Shown here: in pieces, positions 11,551 to 21,545 of the stretch
Numbering within the stretch: position 1 is the first letter of the stretch
How the letters are laid out: every line of letters begins with the position of its first letter
Source of the DNA: Schoenoplectus triqueter
Lineage: Eukaryota > Streptophyta > Magnoliopsida > Poales > Cyperaceae
Direction of reading: 5' to 3'
Assembly (NCBI GenBank): GCA_964058805.1
Contig: CAXKVV010002012.1
Location: forward strand, 1 to 40,338
DNA length: 40,338 nt
The notes under the pieces: model-generated
The model's database searches: none
Seen by the model: only the letters and a program-made list of their open reading frames with translations
Told to the model about the DNA's origin: nothing
Made by a program: the position numbers and the translations under genes

Positions 11551-11953
11551 CTATTCCAAAAAAAAAACAACTTTAAGTATTGATACCATAACGAAGTAAT
11601 AAATAATCTAGACTACAAATATGATTATTAAAATATCACTTAATTCGTTGAACCTGCAATTATAATTCTCTAAATAGAACCAGGAGATGTTTTTGTGGGA
11701 ATGAGTGATCAATGGAAAAGAAGGTCGACAACAAGAGCCATTTAAGTGGCGTTGACAAAGAATTCCATCCATTTTTTCACACAAAATGTTTATGAAGTTA
11801 CAAATTAATTGGCATTGACTTCCTGAAAGCATTTACCAGAATTTTACACCATGTTATGTATTAGTTAATTCCTTCTAGTAATTATTGTACAGAATGTGAT
11901 GAAGAACAAAATATTATTAGGAGAAATTGTTGATTTTGTCGAACTACGTCGTC
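11551..11953. other. Inferred 5'UTR intron of RTH-like gene, 3' part
   Basis: AT-rich sequence with no recognised element, between element B and the inferred acceptor. Confidence 0.5.
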
Positions 11954-12164
11954 TGATAGAATGAGAGAGTGAGAAGAATCTTTATTATCTTTGAGTTCAA
12001 TTGATTACAATGTCTAAGCCTCTATTTATAGGCTAAGTAATCTTGCTACACTAAGCATCTCCCAAACTAACCATCTCTATAATCTCCTACCTAACCCCTA
12101 TACATTTGCTAATCATCTCCAACAATATACAACCTATAGTATCTCCAAACCTATACTCCTAATA
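11954..12164 (-). repeat. 3' LTR of element B
   Basis: 211 bp, with a TATAAATA box on the minus strand at 12030-12023, about 400 bp upstream of the RTH-like start-codon exon. Confidence 0.9.
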
Positions 12165-12506
12165 CACCCCCCGCAAGCTCATCGTGCGGTACGCATGTTG
12201 AGCTTGTCTTGCAATATCTTGATTGAACGCCAAAGTAGTTGATAAAGCTCCATGAAGAAAGAAGAAGATGTGGTCTTCGCATCTCATCACCTCTCATCGG
12301 GTTTATAGAAGGGCTTTCTTCTTTTAGTGCCTCGACTCGTCACCTCGTATGATGGTGCATAGAGAGCTTCACCATTGACCCTTTGGTACATCGTCTCCTC
12401 ACATTTGGGTTTATAGAAGGGCTTTCTTCTTTAGTGCCTCAACTCATCACCTCCAATGGGGTTCATAGATGATTCCTAGGTCCTTTATGTATTTCGGTTT
12501 GGATAT

Positions 12507-12701
12507 TCATAGAAGCTCGTTGGAGACTTCTTGAAATAAAAGAGAGAAATAGAGTTTGTTTGTTTGGCTTTCGTTTGTAATTGATTCATGAATTTGATCT
12601 CCAATTATATCTCGGGTCATCTTGAAGAAAGGTAGAAGGAAGAAGAGCTCTTTTGGCTCAAGAAACAAAACTATTGATTGCTTCATGCTCTTTTGAGTCA
12701 T
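12507..12701 (-). CDS. Small ORF shared by elements A and B (copy B)
   Basis: 64-aa counterpart of the ORF at 10426-10620, differing by V/I and S/N only. No domain recognised; may be chance. Confidence 0.25.
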   Translation of the reverse strand: MTQKSMKQSIVLFLEPKELFFLLPFFKMTRDIIGDQIHESITNESQTNKLYFSLLFQEVSNELL

Positions 12702-12909
12702 TTTGAAACATCAATAGAAGGATCTTTGTCCTTTTTAACAATCCGAGACTCGTTTGAGTTCTCTTGAAAGAAAAGAAAAGAAGGATAGAAGCCCGGTGCA
12801 TAGTTTGATCGTTGGAAATTTAATTGGGAGTAGAGGTTTTGGTTTTGAATTGTAGGAAAGTTTTGGAGAATTGTGTATGAAAATTAGGTGATTATTGTGG
12901 AGGAATTTG

Positions 12910-13112
12910 AGACAGCCTCAGCAACACTCTTCTTTGCAGCAGCTATGAATGCAAGTCTAATCCCTGTATTTGCACTAGTTGGCTCCACCAGTGTAGTCTT
13001 TCCAGGGGCTATGAGACCTTTTTCTTTAGCATCAGAAATCATACTATATCCTATCTTTTACACTACAACATGGCTCCATAATCTCAAGCTTAGATCTGTC
13101 AGCAATCACTGC
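12910..13112 (-). pseudogene. Captured cysteine synthase (OAS-TL) gene fragment
   Basis: On the minus strand this reads [15 protein letters not shown], then after a frame break of about 5 missing nt [19 protein letters not shown] and [20 protein letters not shown]. This is the PLP-binding region of plant O-acetylserine (thiol)lyase: the SVKDR lysine motif (13061-13047) and the phosphate-binding loop, normally TSGNTG and here TSANTG (12985-12962). Two motif blocks run without an intron over about 200 bp. The similarity stops after AAAK and the ORF ends 16 codons later. The piece is too short and altered to be an enzyme. It lies in sense direction within element B and is absent from element A. 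Confidence 0.82.
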
Positions 13113-13869
13113 CAGACAAAATTCCTTTTTTTTTTTTGGTATAACTTCTTCCTATGCCAAGGTCTTCTCTCTTGGAGGTGAGATGAAACTAACCTTTTGA
13201 CTAAGGTGAAGGCGCTGATTCTAGTTTTGGTAGTGGAGCTGACACAACTTCGAACTTTTGATCTGAAGCTGGAGCTGCAGAACTGAAATCGGAGGTCTGG
13301 GACTTGGAAAGCAGCGCAATTGGAAATCCACCAAGAACGAAGAGCTGAGTGATTGGCGGAGGCTAGGGTTTAGGCAGAGAGCTGGCTCACGATCAGGAAT
13401 CAAGAAGCACACGAAATGCAATCAAGAAAGAGCTGGCTCGTGACTTGATACAATCGCGCACAAGAGACTCGCGATCAGGAAGCACGCGATGGAGATGGGA
13501 GGCGCACAGCACTCTCCTGAGATGAAATCGCAAGAAATACACGGAGAAGATCTCGGACGCGATAAGCACTGCGCGATCAGTGAAGACTGAATCTGAGTTG
13601 AAATCGCGCGATCAGCGAAGGAGAAAATGGCGGAGAGCTCAAGAGACCTCTGCGACTGAGAGTCGCACACAAACGATCTTGATTTCTTGTTTGTTGGAGA
13701 AGAAGAATTGACGCAATATAGCTACTGTAAGAAGGTAGGAATAAAAGAGTGGAATAGAGATTTATTGCTGGAATAGGCTAAAAGAAAAAATAGTATAATT
13801 TTTGGAATAAGGGCTGGATAAGGTGCATAGTTCCTGGAATAGGCGTGAGCCTAATTCCAGCGGTGATTT

Positions 13870-13882
13870 GGCTCTGATACCA
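13870..13882 (-). other. Primer-binding site (initiator tRNA-Met), element B
   Basis: The minus strand reads TGGTATCAGAGCC immediately inside the 5' LTR of element B, complementary to plant initiator tRNA-Met. Confidence 0.88.
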
Positions 13883-14093
13883 TGATAGAATGAGAGAGTG
13901 AGAAGAATCTTTATTATCTTTGAGTTCAATTGATTACAATGTCTAAGCCTCTATTTATAGGCTAAGTAATCTTGCTACACTAAGCATCTCCCAAACTAAC
14001 CATCTCTATAATCTCCTACCTAACCCCTATACATTTGCTAATCATCTCCAACAATATACAACCTATAGTATCTCCAAACCTATACTCCTAATA
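13883..14093 (-). repeat. 5' LTR of element B
   Basis: 211 bp, identical by eye to the 3' LTR at 11954-12164. Confidence 0.9.
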
Positions 14094-14098
14094 TCGTC

Positions 14099-14598
14099 CT
14101 CATTCCTCAAACCAGGCCTATGCAAAGGGAGGCTAAAAAAGCAGCTTCTTCACATAATTAGTATAAGCTGCCAGTACACACTTCCTTTTTATTATTTCCT
14201 ACACAAAACTGATTGAATGTTTCCTTATTATTATTTCCAAGATTATCAGGTAGTCATGACCAGTTAATGGACCAAGCTCTTCTAGTACACTGTACACCGA
14301 ACCAGTTCTTCTGGTACACCAATACAAGAAAAACTGCGGGAGATCGGTATCGAACTGGTACCGGCTACCAAGAATCAACTGTCCTATTTTTACAAGTCTT
14401 TGATTCCATATATATACAGATTACTACTCGGAATATTGACTGCAATGAATCGCAAGACTAAAAATTGAGAAATCAACAATTGAATCATCCTTTCAAAGTC
14501 TTCAGCAACATCACTACAGAACTATTCATCAATCTCGATAATGCCTTCACAAGTCAATCATACAGCTCCAATTGAGATAACAAAAACAAATGAAAATT
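14099..14598. other. Inferred 5'UTR intron of RTH-like gene, 5' part
   Basis: No repeat or gene recognised. The plus-strand ORF 14213-14461 lacks any known domain. Confidence 0.45.
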
Positions 14599-14601
14599 AC
14601 T

Positions 14602-14860
14602 TGAGGAGAAGGGACCCGAGCTCAAATGAGAAGCGAGAGAGCGAGAAAGCAGATGAGAGCTTGGAGAATCGGTTGGCCGAACAGGGATTAAGAAGGCTGG
14701 TAGGTAGGCAGGCTAGACCGCTAGAGTAGACTTCCAAAAGGCCAAAAGCAGAGAGAAGTAGATGTTGCTCTTTTTGTGCGTCTGAGCAGGCAGCTGACAA
14801 TTGACCAACATGAACTGAAAGGGGACGGGAGCAAAGGAGAGGAGGAATTGACCGATTCTC
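14602..14860 (-). other. Inferred non-coding 5'UTR exon of the RTH-like gene
   Basis: On the minus strand this is a CT-rich leader-like sequence ending CTTCTCCTCAA|GTAATTTTC, a good plant donor at 14600/14599. Splicing to the acceptor before 11550 would remove a 3-kb intron holding LTR element B. The transcription start is not fixed by the sequence. Plus-strand ORFs over this stretch have no recognisable domain. cDNA would settle it. Confidence 0.5.
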
Positions 14861-14862
14861 TA

Positions 14863-14896
14863 TGGGCCTGGACTACTGGAGTGGATAACATGGGCC
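14863..14896. promoter_or_regulatory. Two TGGGCC site II-type promoter elements
   Basis: TGGGCC occurs at 14863-14868 and 14891-14896, just upstream of the inferred 5'UTR exon. Paired site II elements (TGGGCY) are typical of promoters of broadly expressed plant genes and bind TCP-type factors. The role here is inferred from position. Confidence 0.45.
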
Positions 14897-14899
14897 TGC

Positions 14900-15343
14900 G
14901 TTGGACTTTTACATGAGCGCAACAGTACGAGATTTCTGTATCTTAGTCACTAAACTGTGACCAATCCATATTGTTAGCGCCTGACACTTGAAGTAAAAAA
15001 TATTACATTCTTCTTTTTCTTTTCTTTTTTTCTTTTGAGGGAACAGTAAATGTTACTGGGAACATTAGGGAGAAGAGAACAAACATTTGACTTCTCAATG
15101 GTACTATAATAAAAATTATGAAATACAAATGTCATTTTATACGTTACTCTACACTCTATAGTATGTATATACATGGAGAACGCGTGGTGTGTGACTTGTG
15201 TCTTTCTGAATCCGTATCTTTTTCAGAGATACTTTAAAGTTTAAAGAATCTTGATAGGAGACCCCTCAGTTGTTCACCCTCGGTTCACCCAAAGAAGCTT
15301 GTTTCCGAAAATGCTTTCTTCAAATCCTTATTTCCCTTTTATG
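14900..15343. other. Upstream region of the RTH-like gene
   Basis: AT-rich sequence beyond the site II motifs, with a CT-rich tract (15008-15036). It may hold distal promoter elements. No gene seen. Confidence 0.4.
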
Positions 15344-15508
15344 TTAAACGCAGTTATATATTTATTAAACGAAATTACCAACTAAAATATATAATTGTTA
15401 ATAAATAAAATTAGTATATCTGTTAAATATAACTTATATCTACTAAAAAAATATATTTTTACAGTTAATAATTATTATTTCATTTAGTAAATATATGACC
15501 GTATTTAA
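15344..15508. mobile_element. Small foldback (MITE-like) element
   Basis: The left arm TTAAACGCAGTTATATATTT is matched by the reverse complement of the right arm, TTAAATACGGTCATATATTT, and similarity continues inward with mismatches. About 165 bp, no coding capacity. A target duplication was not established. Confidence 0.55.
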
Positions 15509-15875
15509 CGGTGGAAAGGTGTCGACACTGGAGGCGTGGCTCTGAATATTTTTGTATTTTAAAACACATTCATTCCGTTTGGCGAGCTTAAAATTTGCTG
15601 CTTTTTCAGATGGCGAGCAATATCCTGCTATTCTAATCGGACGGTTAAAAATCACCGAATAACAGCTGCTTGAATTTTGAGAAAGATAAAATTAATTGGT
15701 TTGTTTGACTTGATGGAATAACAAAAAGTTAGAATAAAATAATTATTTTGATGAATTAATTTGCCAAACGAATTATATATTAAGTAGAAGAGTGTGAAAG
15801 AGTGCTAATCCGGTATACCAATTTATAGGTGATATATCGGATTAGCTCTCGTCGGAATAGCGATTATTATTTGAT
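15509..15875. other. Intergenic DNA, nothing recognised
   Basis: AT-rich sequence with no gene, repeat border or RNA seen. Confidence 0.5.
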
Positions 15876-16370
15876 TATGTTATATTATATTATTATATTA
15901 TAATTATAATTTATTATTATATTATTATTATGATTATAATTTATTATTATATTAATATTATGATGATTATTTATTTATTTATTTATTATTATATTATATT
16001 AATTATTATTTTTGTTATATAATAATAATAATAATAATAATAATTATATTATATTAACATCACTGTTAATATTATTATTATATGATTAATTTTATTATTA
16101 TTATATTATAATAATTATGATTTTAGTATTATATTATTATATTATGATTATAAATATGATTATATTATTATTATGATTATTTATTATTATATTATTATGA
16201 TTATGATTATTTATTATTATATTATATTATTATGATTATGATTATAATTTTATTATTATTATTATTATATTATATTATGATTATGATTATGATTATGATT
16301 ATATTATTATATTAATTATATTATATTATTATTATTTATTATTATTATATTATCATTATTATCATTACTA
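15876..16370. repeat. TTA/TAA-rich low-complexity tract
   Basis: About 500 bp made almost wholly of interrupted TTA, TTATA and TGATTA units. GC content is extremely low. Confidence 0.85.
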
Positions 16371-16630
16371 TTTTAATTAACAACGGTCAAATGATATTTT
16401 CGCTCCTCCGAATAATAAAAAACATATTCTTCCAAAAATATATAATTTTATCACTCTTTTAAAATTATCATTCTTTAAAAATTATTCCTTAATTTACCGA
16501 ACTAACCCGTTAAATCCAAAAGCAGAATCATGTTCGTCGGTTCGGCGAAGAGTGGTTTTAATTCCTAAAATTTGGTAGTTGGCCAGTTGTTGTCCCCAAT
16601 GGACACAGATTCAATGCGTCCCTGTCTTGT

Positions 16631-16734
16631 CACACGTGTGATATTGAAAGAATATTTCTTTTTATGAGTTTTGAGACGGTACCACACGTGTGATATGGAA
16701 AGAATATTTCTTTTTATGAGTTTTGAGACGGTAC
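16631..16734. repeat. 52-bp tandem duplication
   Basis: Two adjacent 52-bp units (16631-16682, 16683-16734) differ at one visible base. Each begins with the palindrome CACACGTGTG, which contains the G-box core CACGTG, and ends TTTTGAGACGGTAC. Confidence 0.9.
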
Positions 16735-16808
16735 ACTTTTTTGATACATTTCCATGAGCAGCAAATAGTGAGGATTTTTTTCTCCTTCCTTTCGATAAAC
16801 AGAGTAAA

Positions 16809-17209
16809 GTTAGCATGTGCTATAAGTATTGTGTGATTTTAATTTAAAAAATATAGTAAATGATTTTTAAATTTTAATTTATCATTCTTATTAAATTCTT
16901 TATATTAATATTTTATGCGTACAATTTATATTAATATTTTATGCGTACAAAAATTTAAAGTGTTTCAAATTTTCTAAGTCATTTTTTTAATTTTTGAAAA
17001 TCAACTCTACAATAATAATAAAATATTTAATATTTATACATTATTTTCAAAAATAAAAAAGAACGACTTTGAAAACTCGAAACACTCTAAATTTTTGTAC
17101 CTCACAAGATTACAATATGAATAATTTAATTACAGTGATAAATCAAAATTTAAAGATCATTTAATATATTTTTTAAATTAAGATCACAGAAATACTCCGT
17201 ACTGCTAAC
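16809..17209. mobile_element. Foldback element F0
   Basis: Long inverted arms: left GTTAGCATG..TGTGATTTTAATTTAAAAAA, right arm reversed GTTAGCAG..CTGTGATCTTAATTTAAAAA. The inner arms resemble F1, F4 and F9 (CAAAAATTTA-AGTGTTTC..TTTTC-AAGTC). The left arm contains a 26-bp direct duplication (TTTATATTAATATTTTATGC repeated at about 16901 and 16927). Non-coding. Confidence 0.7.
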
Positions 17210-18269
17210 TAACATGCTAGTTTTACTCTCGATAAACAACATTTTTTGCACCTTTTGGATATAATTACCTAAGCTGAAAAAATTAGCTGGACAGGGAAAA
17301 GAAAAAGAAAACCACACGGAAAATTTGAAAACATGGAGATGCTAGTTTCAAGAAGTATATTAAAATCTATCACCTGCAATTATGGAATTTCTTGTCCATC
17401 CTGATAAGTGATAATTTAGATCCCTAACAGAAAAAATAGTTGAATTTTTTTAATTATGCCTATGTTAGAGTGTATGTATTCATTAATTATATCGAGTAAA
17501 TATAAAAAAATATTTTTAAATATCTTTTTTTTTTAAAAAATAGAGTTATAATTCGGATTTCACGCCATCTACCAAAATATACATGTGAAAATCACTTATC
17601 CGTTAAAAGTAGAAGATAAAAATCTATGTAAAAAAAAGGTTACATGAAAATAAAACCCATGCGCTTAGTTGAGCTGCTTAATAATGTGCTCTTTAAAGCT
17701 GTATCTCCCCGTTAATTTACCATTCTCATCTTGCAACTTATTCCACTATTTCAGTGATATAACACTGATAATTTGTAAAGAGTAAAAGCTAACAATGACA
17801 TATACATATGTAAACAATAATACAAAAACAACCAAAAACTAGTTCTTTATAAATCAAAGCACAATTACCAGAAACGATACATTCACGCAACCAATAAATC
17901 AAAGCACAATTACCAGAAACAATACATTCACGCAACCAACATATAGTAATACCAATCAATTCTATCGCAATTCATAATAAAAATTACCATAAAATAAAAC
18001 ATAATTTCAAGCAATAAAGTGACAGCAAACAATTTGATCTCAATCATAAAACCTTGCATATAATCGGCAAAATGTATACAAATATCACAAATCCATAAAA
18101 CCTTACACAATCTAGTACAATTTTTCATAATACAAATATTCACAATCTAGTACACCTATTTGTTTTTCAAAAAATAAACATAATTAACAAAAAAAATATG
18201 ATAAACATAATTAACAGAAAAATAATCCTACAATAAATCCACTAACTAAAACCAATAATCTAGTTAGTT
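17210..18269. other. AT-rich intergenic DNA with a 45-bp tandem duplication
   Basis: A direct duplication occupies 17849-17893 and 17894-17938 (unit ATAAATCAAAGCACAATTACC...), with one visible substitution. No gene is recognised, and the minus-strand ORF 17928-18143 has no known domain. Confidence 0.6.
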
Positions 18270-18411
18270 ACTTGTTGCCAATACAATGGATCCATCATCC
18301 AGCACAATTCTAACATAGCTTGTACTGATTATGACTTTTCTAACATCCTCGCAGTTGTCAAGTCAGTGCCTCCTATATACTGTATCCAAATCAAGCGCTT
18401 TCATATTAAGA
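18270..18411 (-). other. Short coding-like stretch, unidentified
   Basis: The minus strand reads MKALDLDTVYRRH, stop, then CEDVRKVIISTSYVRIVLDD and GSIVLATSN in the same frame, which looks like a decayed exon. It includes a 21-nt word that recurs in inverted orientation at 19350. I do not recognise the protein. Confidence 0.25.
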
Positions 18412-19122
18412 AAATAATGAAAAACATAGAAAGAAAATGAAGGGGAAAAAATAGGAGTCACGGCCTCACGGGATTAACCAAGGAGGCGCTTTCATATTAG
18501 TCTGGAATTTCAAAATGCAATAGGCAAAGACCCATTAACGTCAGAAAACTCTATTCTATTATTCCTTTCTATTTTTTTTTTAAAATTTAGATGAATATAG
18601 GAAAATCAATGTTCTGATTTTTCCCTTATCCTATTCTGTTGCCGTATCATTCGTAAGTTGTACCAATCAGGTCTGATGCTGGTACAAACAAACAAGTCCA
18701 GTATAACTCAGTGTCATCAATTTAATACATAAGAAGGAATATAGTATATGACCTCAAAGCCAGTGATGTCACAGTATTTCAATAATCAATCTAATTGGTT
18801 CATTGCTGATCCAAATTAAGCTATTTTAGTGTTAAATGTCGATTGGCATGAATAATAAATAAAATAAGGATAAATAATCAACAGTAAAATTGGCAAAAGA
18901 ACAACTAGGGGAGATCTAAGCACCATGTTTTCGGATTTTGAGAAACAACTCTGCACATTAATTGAACAATTTTCTGACAGTTGATAATTAATTGTGTAAT
19001 TTACAATAACGATGTTCTGAATAATCTGCATCCAATATATAAACAAAGAGATAATCTAAACAAACTCAACTCAAGAACTAACGAAAATTCAGAAAATACA
19101 TTAAAGAAGGCAAAAGGATCGT
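18412..19122. other. AT-rich intergenic DNA
   Basis: No further exon of the neighbouring INO80C-like fragment, and no repeat border, was found. Confidence 0.4.
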
Positions 19123-19294
19123 ACAATTGGGTTCGTCCAGGGGTAAGGAGAGAAAATTCTCGGCTTGGAGCAGCTGCTTGAGATGCTTCCAGTACCGTAC
19201 TATCGACCGTCCTTTCGGGTACTTAGCTCTGTACCTTCTTGAATGGCATCACCGGAGGAAGCACCAGCTCCGACCTCACCACATCCGGCTCCAT
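19123..19294 (-). pseudogene. INO80C-like (YL1-C family) first-exon fragment
   Basis: The minus strand from the ATG at 19294 reads [20 protein letters not shown] then VQ, and hits a stop. One frame over it continues [19 protein letters not shown], then [14 protein letters not shown], ending near a GT that could be a donor. This resembles the N terminus of plant INO80 complex subunit C as I recall it. The frame break near 19228 and the absence of the YL1-C domain exon nearby mark it as a relic. The plus-strand ORFs here are shadows. Confidence 0.6.
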
Positions 19295-19440
19295 CTCTCC
19301 TTTTCGTCTATTTCCCTCAATTTCCCTACAGAAGCAATTTCGCGTGGAGAGGCACTGACTTGACAACTGCAAGGAGGAACCCAATCGCTGTCGCGCGGAG
19401 AAGCATTGACTTGGCGAGCATGGAATCTAGACCCGATTAA

Positions 19441-19766
19441 TTATATATTTTGAAATAATTTTATGATTTAGTACAAATTAAAGCTTAAATATACACTAAT
19501 TATATATTAATTAAGATTAATTATAACTTAATTAATATTTTATTGCTTAAAATTATATAAATATAATTAATAAATATTTAATTATTTTACATGGGTCGGA
19601 TATGAGTAAAAAAATTTTGACCTGAATTTAATCGGATCGGATTAAAAATAATAATAAAATAATATGACCCGATCTGACCCATTGACACCCTACACGAACG
19701 AGATATAACGATCGAAAATAGTAAAGCAAAAAACTGCAAAAGGATTGTAACCTAGTTCTATATATA
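19441..19766. other. AT-rich spacer, no feature seen
   Basis: Repeats of TTAATTA-type words only. Contains GATCGGATT-like words at 19630-19680 but no recognisable element. Confidence 0.4.
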
Positions 19767-20179
19767 GAGCAAATCTACGGTGTTCTTAAGCTCACAGAAA
19801 GTCTCCGTGAGTTTAGCTCAAAAAATATATTAAACGATCTTCAAATTTTATTTTTTTCACTCTCATTAAAATCTTCATATTAAAATCTTATGGGATACTA
19901 AAATTTGAGATGTTTCGAGTTTTCTGAGTCACTCTTTTCAATTTTTCAAAATAATGTACAAACATTGAATATTCTATTATTATTTTTAGAGCCAATATTC
20001 AAAAATTGAAAAAAATGACTTAGAAAATTCAAAATATCTTAAATTTTTGTACCCCATGAGATTTCAATATGAAGAATTTAATGAGAGTGAAAAATTAAAA
20101 TTTGAAGATCATTTGATATACTTTTTGAGCTAAGCTCACGAAAGTCTTCCGTGAGCTTAAAAACACTGTAGATTTGCTC
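19767..20179. mobile_element. Foldback element F1
   Basis: 413 bp, nearly all of it two inverted arms. Left end GAGCAAATCTACGGTG, right end reversed GAGCAAATCTACAGTG. Both arms contain AAGCTCAC-GAAAGTC. Preceded by TATATA and followed by (CT)n(TA)n. Same family as F9. No ORF. Confidence 0.85.
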
Positions 20180-20200
20180 TCTCTCTCTATATATATAATT

Positions 20201-20580
20201 TGTCTATTGTGCTTTCAGTAGAACTTCGATCGAAACACTATTAATCTAAATTTTAATTTAAATACGTCAATAAAATCTTTATATTATAATCTTATAGAAT
20301 ACTAATTTTTATTGTGTTTGTAATTAATTTACTATACTGAATAATTTTTGAAAGATAGCCCTAAAATATAGAAAATAATAAAATTTATATGTCAAAAATA
20401 TTTACTTTCTAATAATTATTAAGTATAGTAAACTAACTCCAAACACGATAAAAAATAGTATTCTACAAGATTATAATATAAAGATTTTATTGAGCTACTT
20501 AATTAAAATTTTAAGCATGAAAAATTAAAATTCAGACTGATAGCGTTTCAACCGAAGTGCTACTGGAAGCACAATACACA
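20201..20580. mobile_element. Foldback element F2
   Basis: Left arm starts TGTCTATTGTGCTTTCAGTA; right arm reversed starts TGTGTATTGTGCTTCCAGTA. Arms continue inward at high similarity (AACTTCGATCGAAACACTAT against CACTTCGGTTGAAACGCTAT). About 380 bp, non-coding. Confidence 0.82.
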
Positions 20581-20601
20581 AAAAATATATATATAGAGAG
20601 A

Positions 20602-21069
20602 GTTGAGCTATGGCGTTATGCATAGCACAAATTCTCCTCGTGCTATGGATCTGTTTTTCATTCGTAAAGTTCAAATGGTCGATCCAACCGTACAAAATAA
20701 TTTTGTATGAATATTTAGATATGGACTAAATTTTATATTTTTTAAATTTTTTACTATTTTTTAAGATAGTTAAAAAAACACTTGATTTAATTTTTTGAGT
20801 CATTCAAAAGAAAGTGATTTTCTAACTATCTTAAAAAATAGTAAAAAAATCTAAAAAATCTAGATATTCATACAAAAATTATTTTGTACGATTAGATCGA
20901 CCATTTGTACTTTGATAACAAATAATCCATCCATAGCACAGGAGCTATCCATAATCACAACTCTGATGGGACCCAGAAATAAAATAATACAAGTAGGTGA
21001 AAACTGTAGAATGCGATGAAGATGTTGTCTATGATGTGGTGGACAGATATGCATAGCACCATAATACAA
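20602..21069. mobile_element. Foldback element F3 (asymmetric)
   Basis: Inner arms match well: CAAATGGTCGAT on the left against CAAATGGTCGAT in the reversed right arm, then CGTACAAAATAATTTT-GTAT. The right arm carries about 120 extra bp between the terminus and the inner arm. Outer ends share TATGGCGTTATGCATA-like words. Ends are less certain than in the neighbours. Confidence 0.68.
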
Positions 21070-21086
21070 CTATATATAAAGAGAGA

Positions 21087-21491
21087 GAGGTAGACTATTA
21101 TGAAAACGTTTGCATTTCAGTTGATATGCAAACAAATAAAAAAAATATATTTTAAAATATCAAATATTTCAATTTATGATTTTCATTAAATTTTTCATAT
21201 GAAAACCTTATGGGATAAAAAAATTGGAGTGTTTTAAGCTTTTTAAGTCATTCTTTTGAATTAAAAAAAAGAACTCTAAAAAAATAATAAATATTTAATA
21301 TTTGTGTTGTTTTTTCAAAAATTTAAAAGAGTGACTTAAAAAACTCAAAACACTCTATTTTTTAATATCTCGTAAGGTTTTCATATGAAGAATTTAATGA
21401 AAACCATAAATTAATTTTTTTAAGATTTAAAAATATAGTTTTTCAATTATTTGCATATTAGCTGAAATACAAATATTTTCACAATAGTCTA

Positions 21492-21495
<4 letters not shown>
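21087..21495. mobile_element. Foldback element F4
   Basis: 409 bp. Left GAGGTAGACTATTATGAAAA, right reversed GAGATAGACTATTGTGAAAA. Inner arms share the F1/F9-type core (TTTTCATTAAATT-TTCATATGAAAACC, then AGTGTTTT..TTTTTAAGTCA). Flanked by GA and TA microsatellite. Confidence 0.85.

Positions 21496-21545
<50 letters not shown>
21496..21545. repeat. (TA)n(GA)n microsatellite between F4 and F5
   Basis: About 28 bp of TA followed by about 20 bp of GA. It is the longest spacer in the foldback array and typical of the junctions. Confidence 0.9.

Larger units (their letters stand above)
11954..14093 (-). mobile_element. LTR element B (non-autonomous, 2140 bp, carries host gene piece)
   Basis: Same family as element A, opposite orientation. 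LTRs of 211 bp at 13883-14093 (5') and 11954-12164 (3') look identical. The perfect 5-bp duplication TCGTC lies at 11949-11953 and 14094-14098. The PBS is the reverse complement of 13870-13882. The leader (TATTCCA-rich) and tail (12165-12874) match element A, but the centre (about 12875-13435) is different and includes a cysteine synthase-derived segment. Compared with A, the LTR differs by one substitution and small deletions near its 3' end. It lies in the inferred 5'UTR intron of the RTH-like gene, in sense orientation, so its 3' LTR could act as an alternative promoter. Confidence 0.92.

Noticed and set aside
12888..13181. 97-aa plus-strand ORF in element B
   Set aside because: Antisense of the captured cysteine synthase fragment, whose minus-strand reading gives conserved motifs.
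14541..14729. 62-aa plus-strand ORF
   Set aside because: Overlaps the inferred 5'UTR exon of the RTH-like gene on the other strand; no domain and no independent support.
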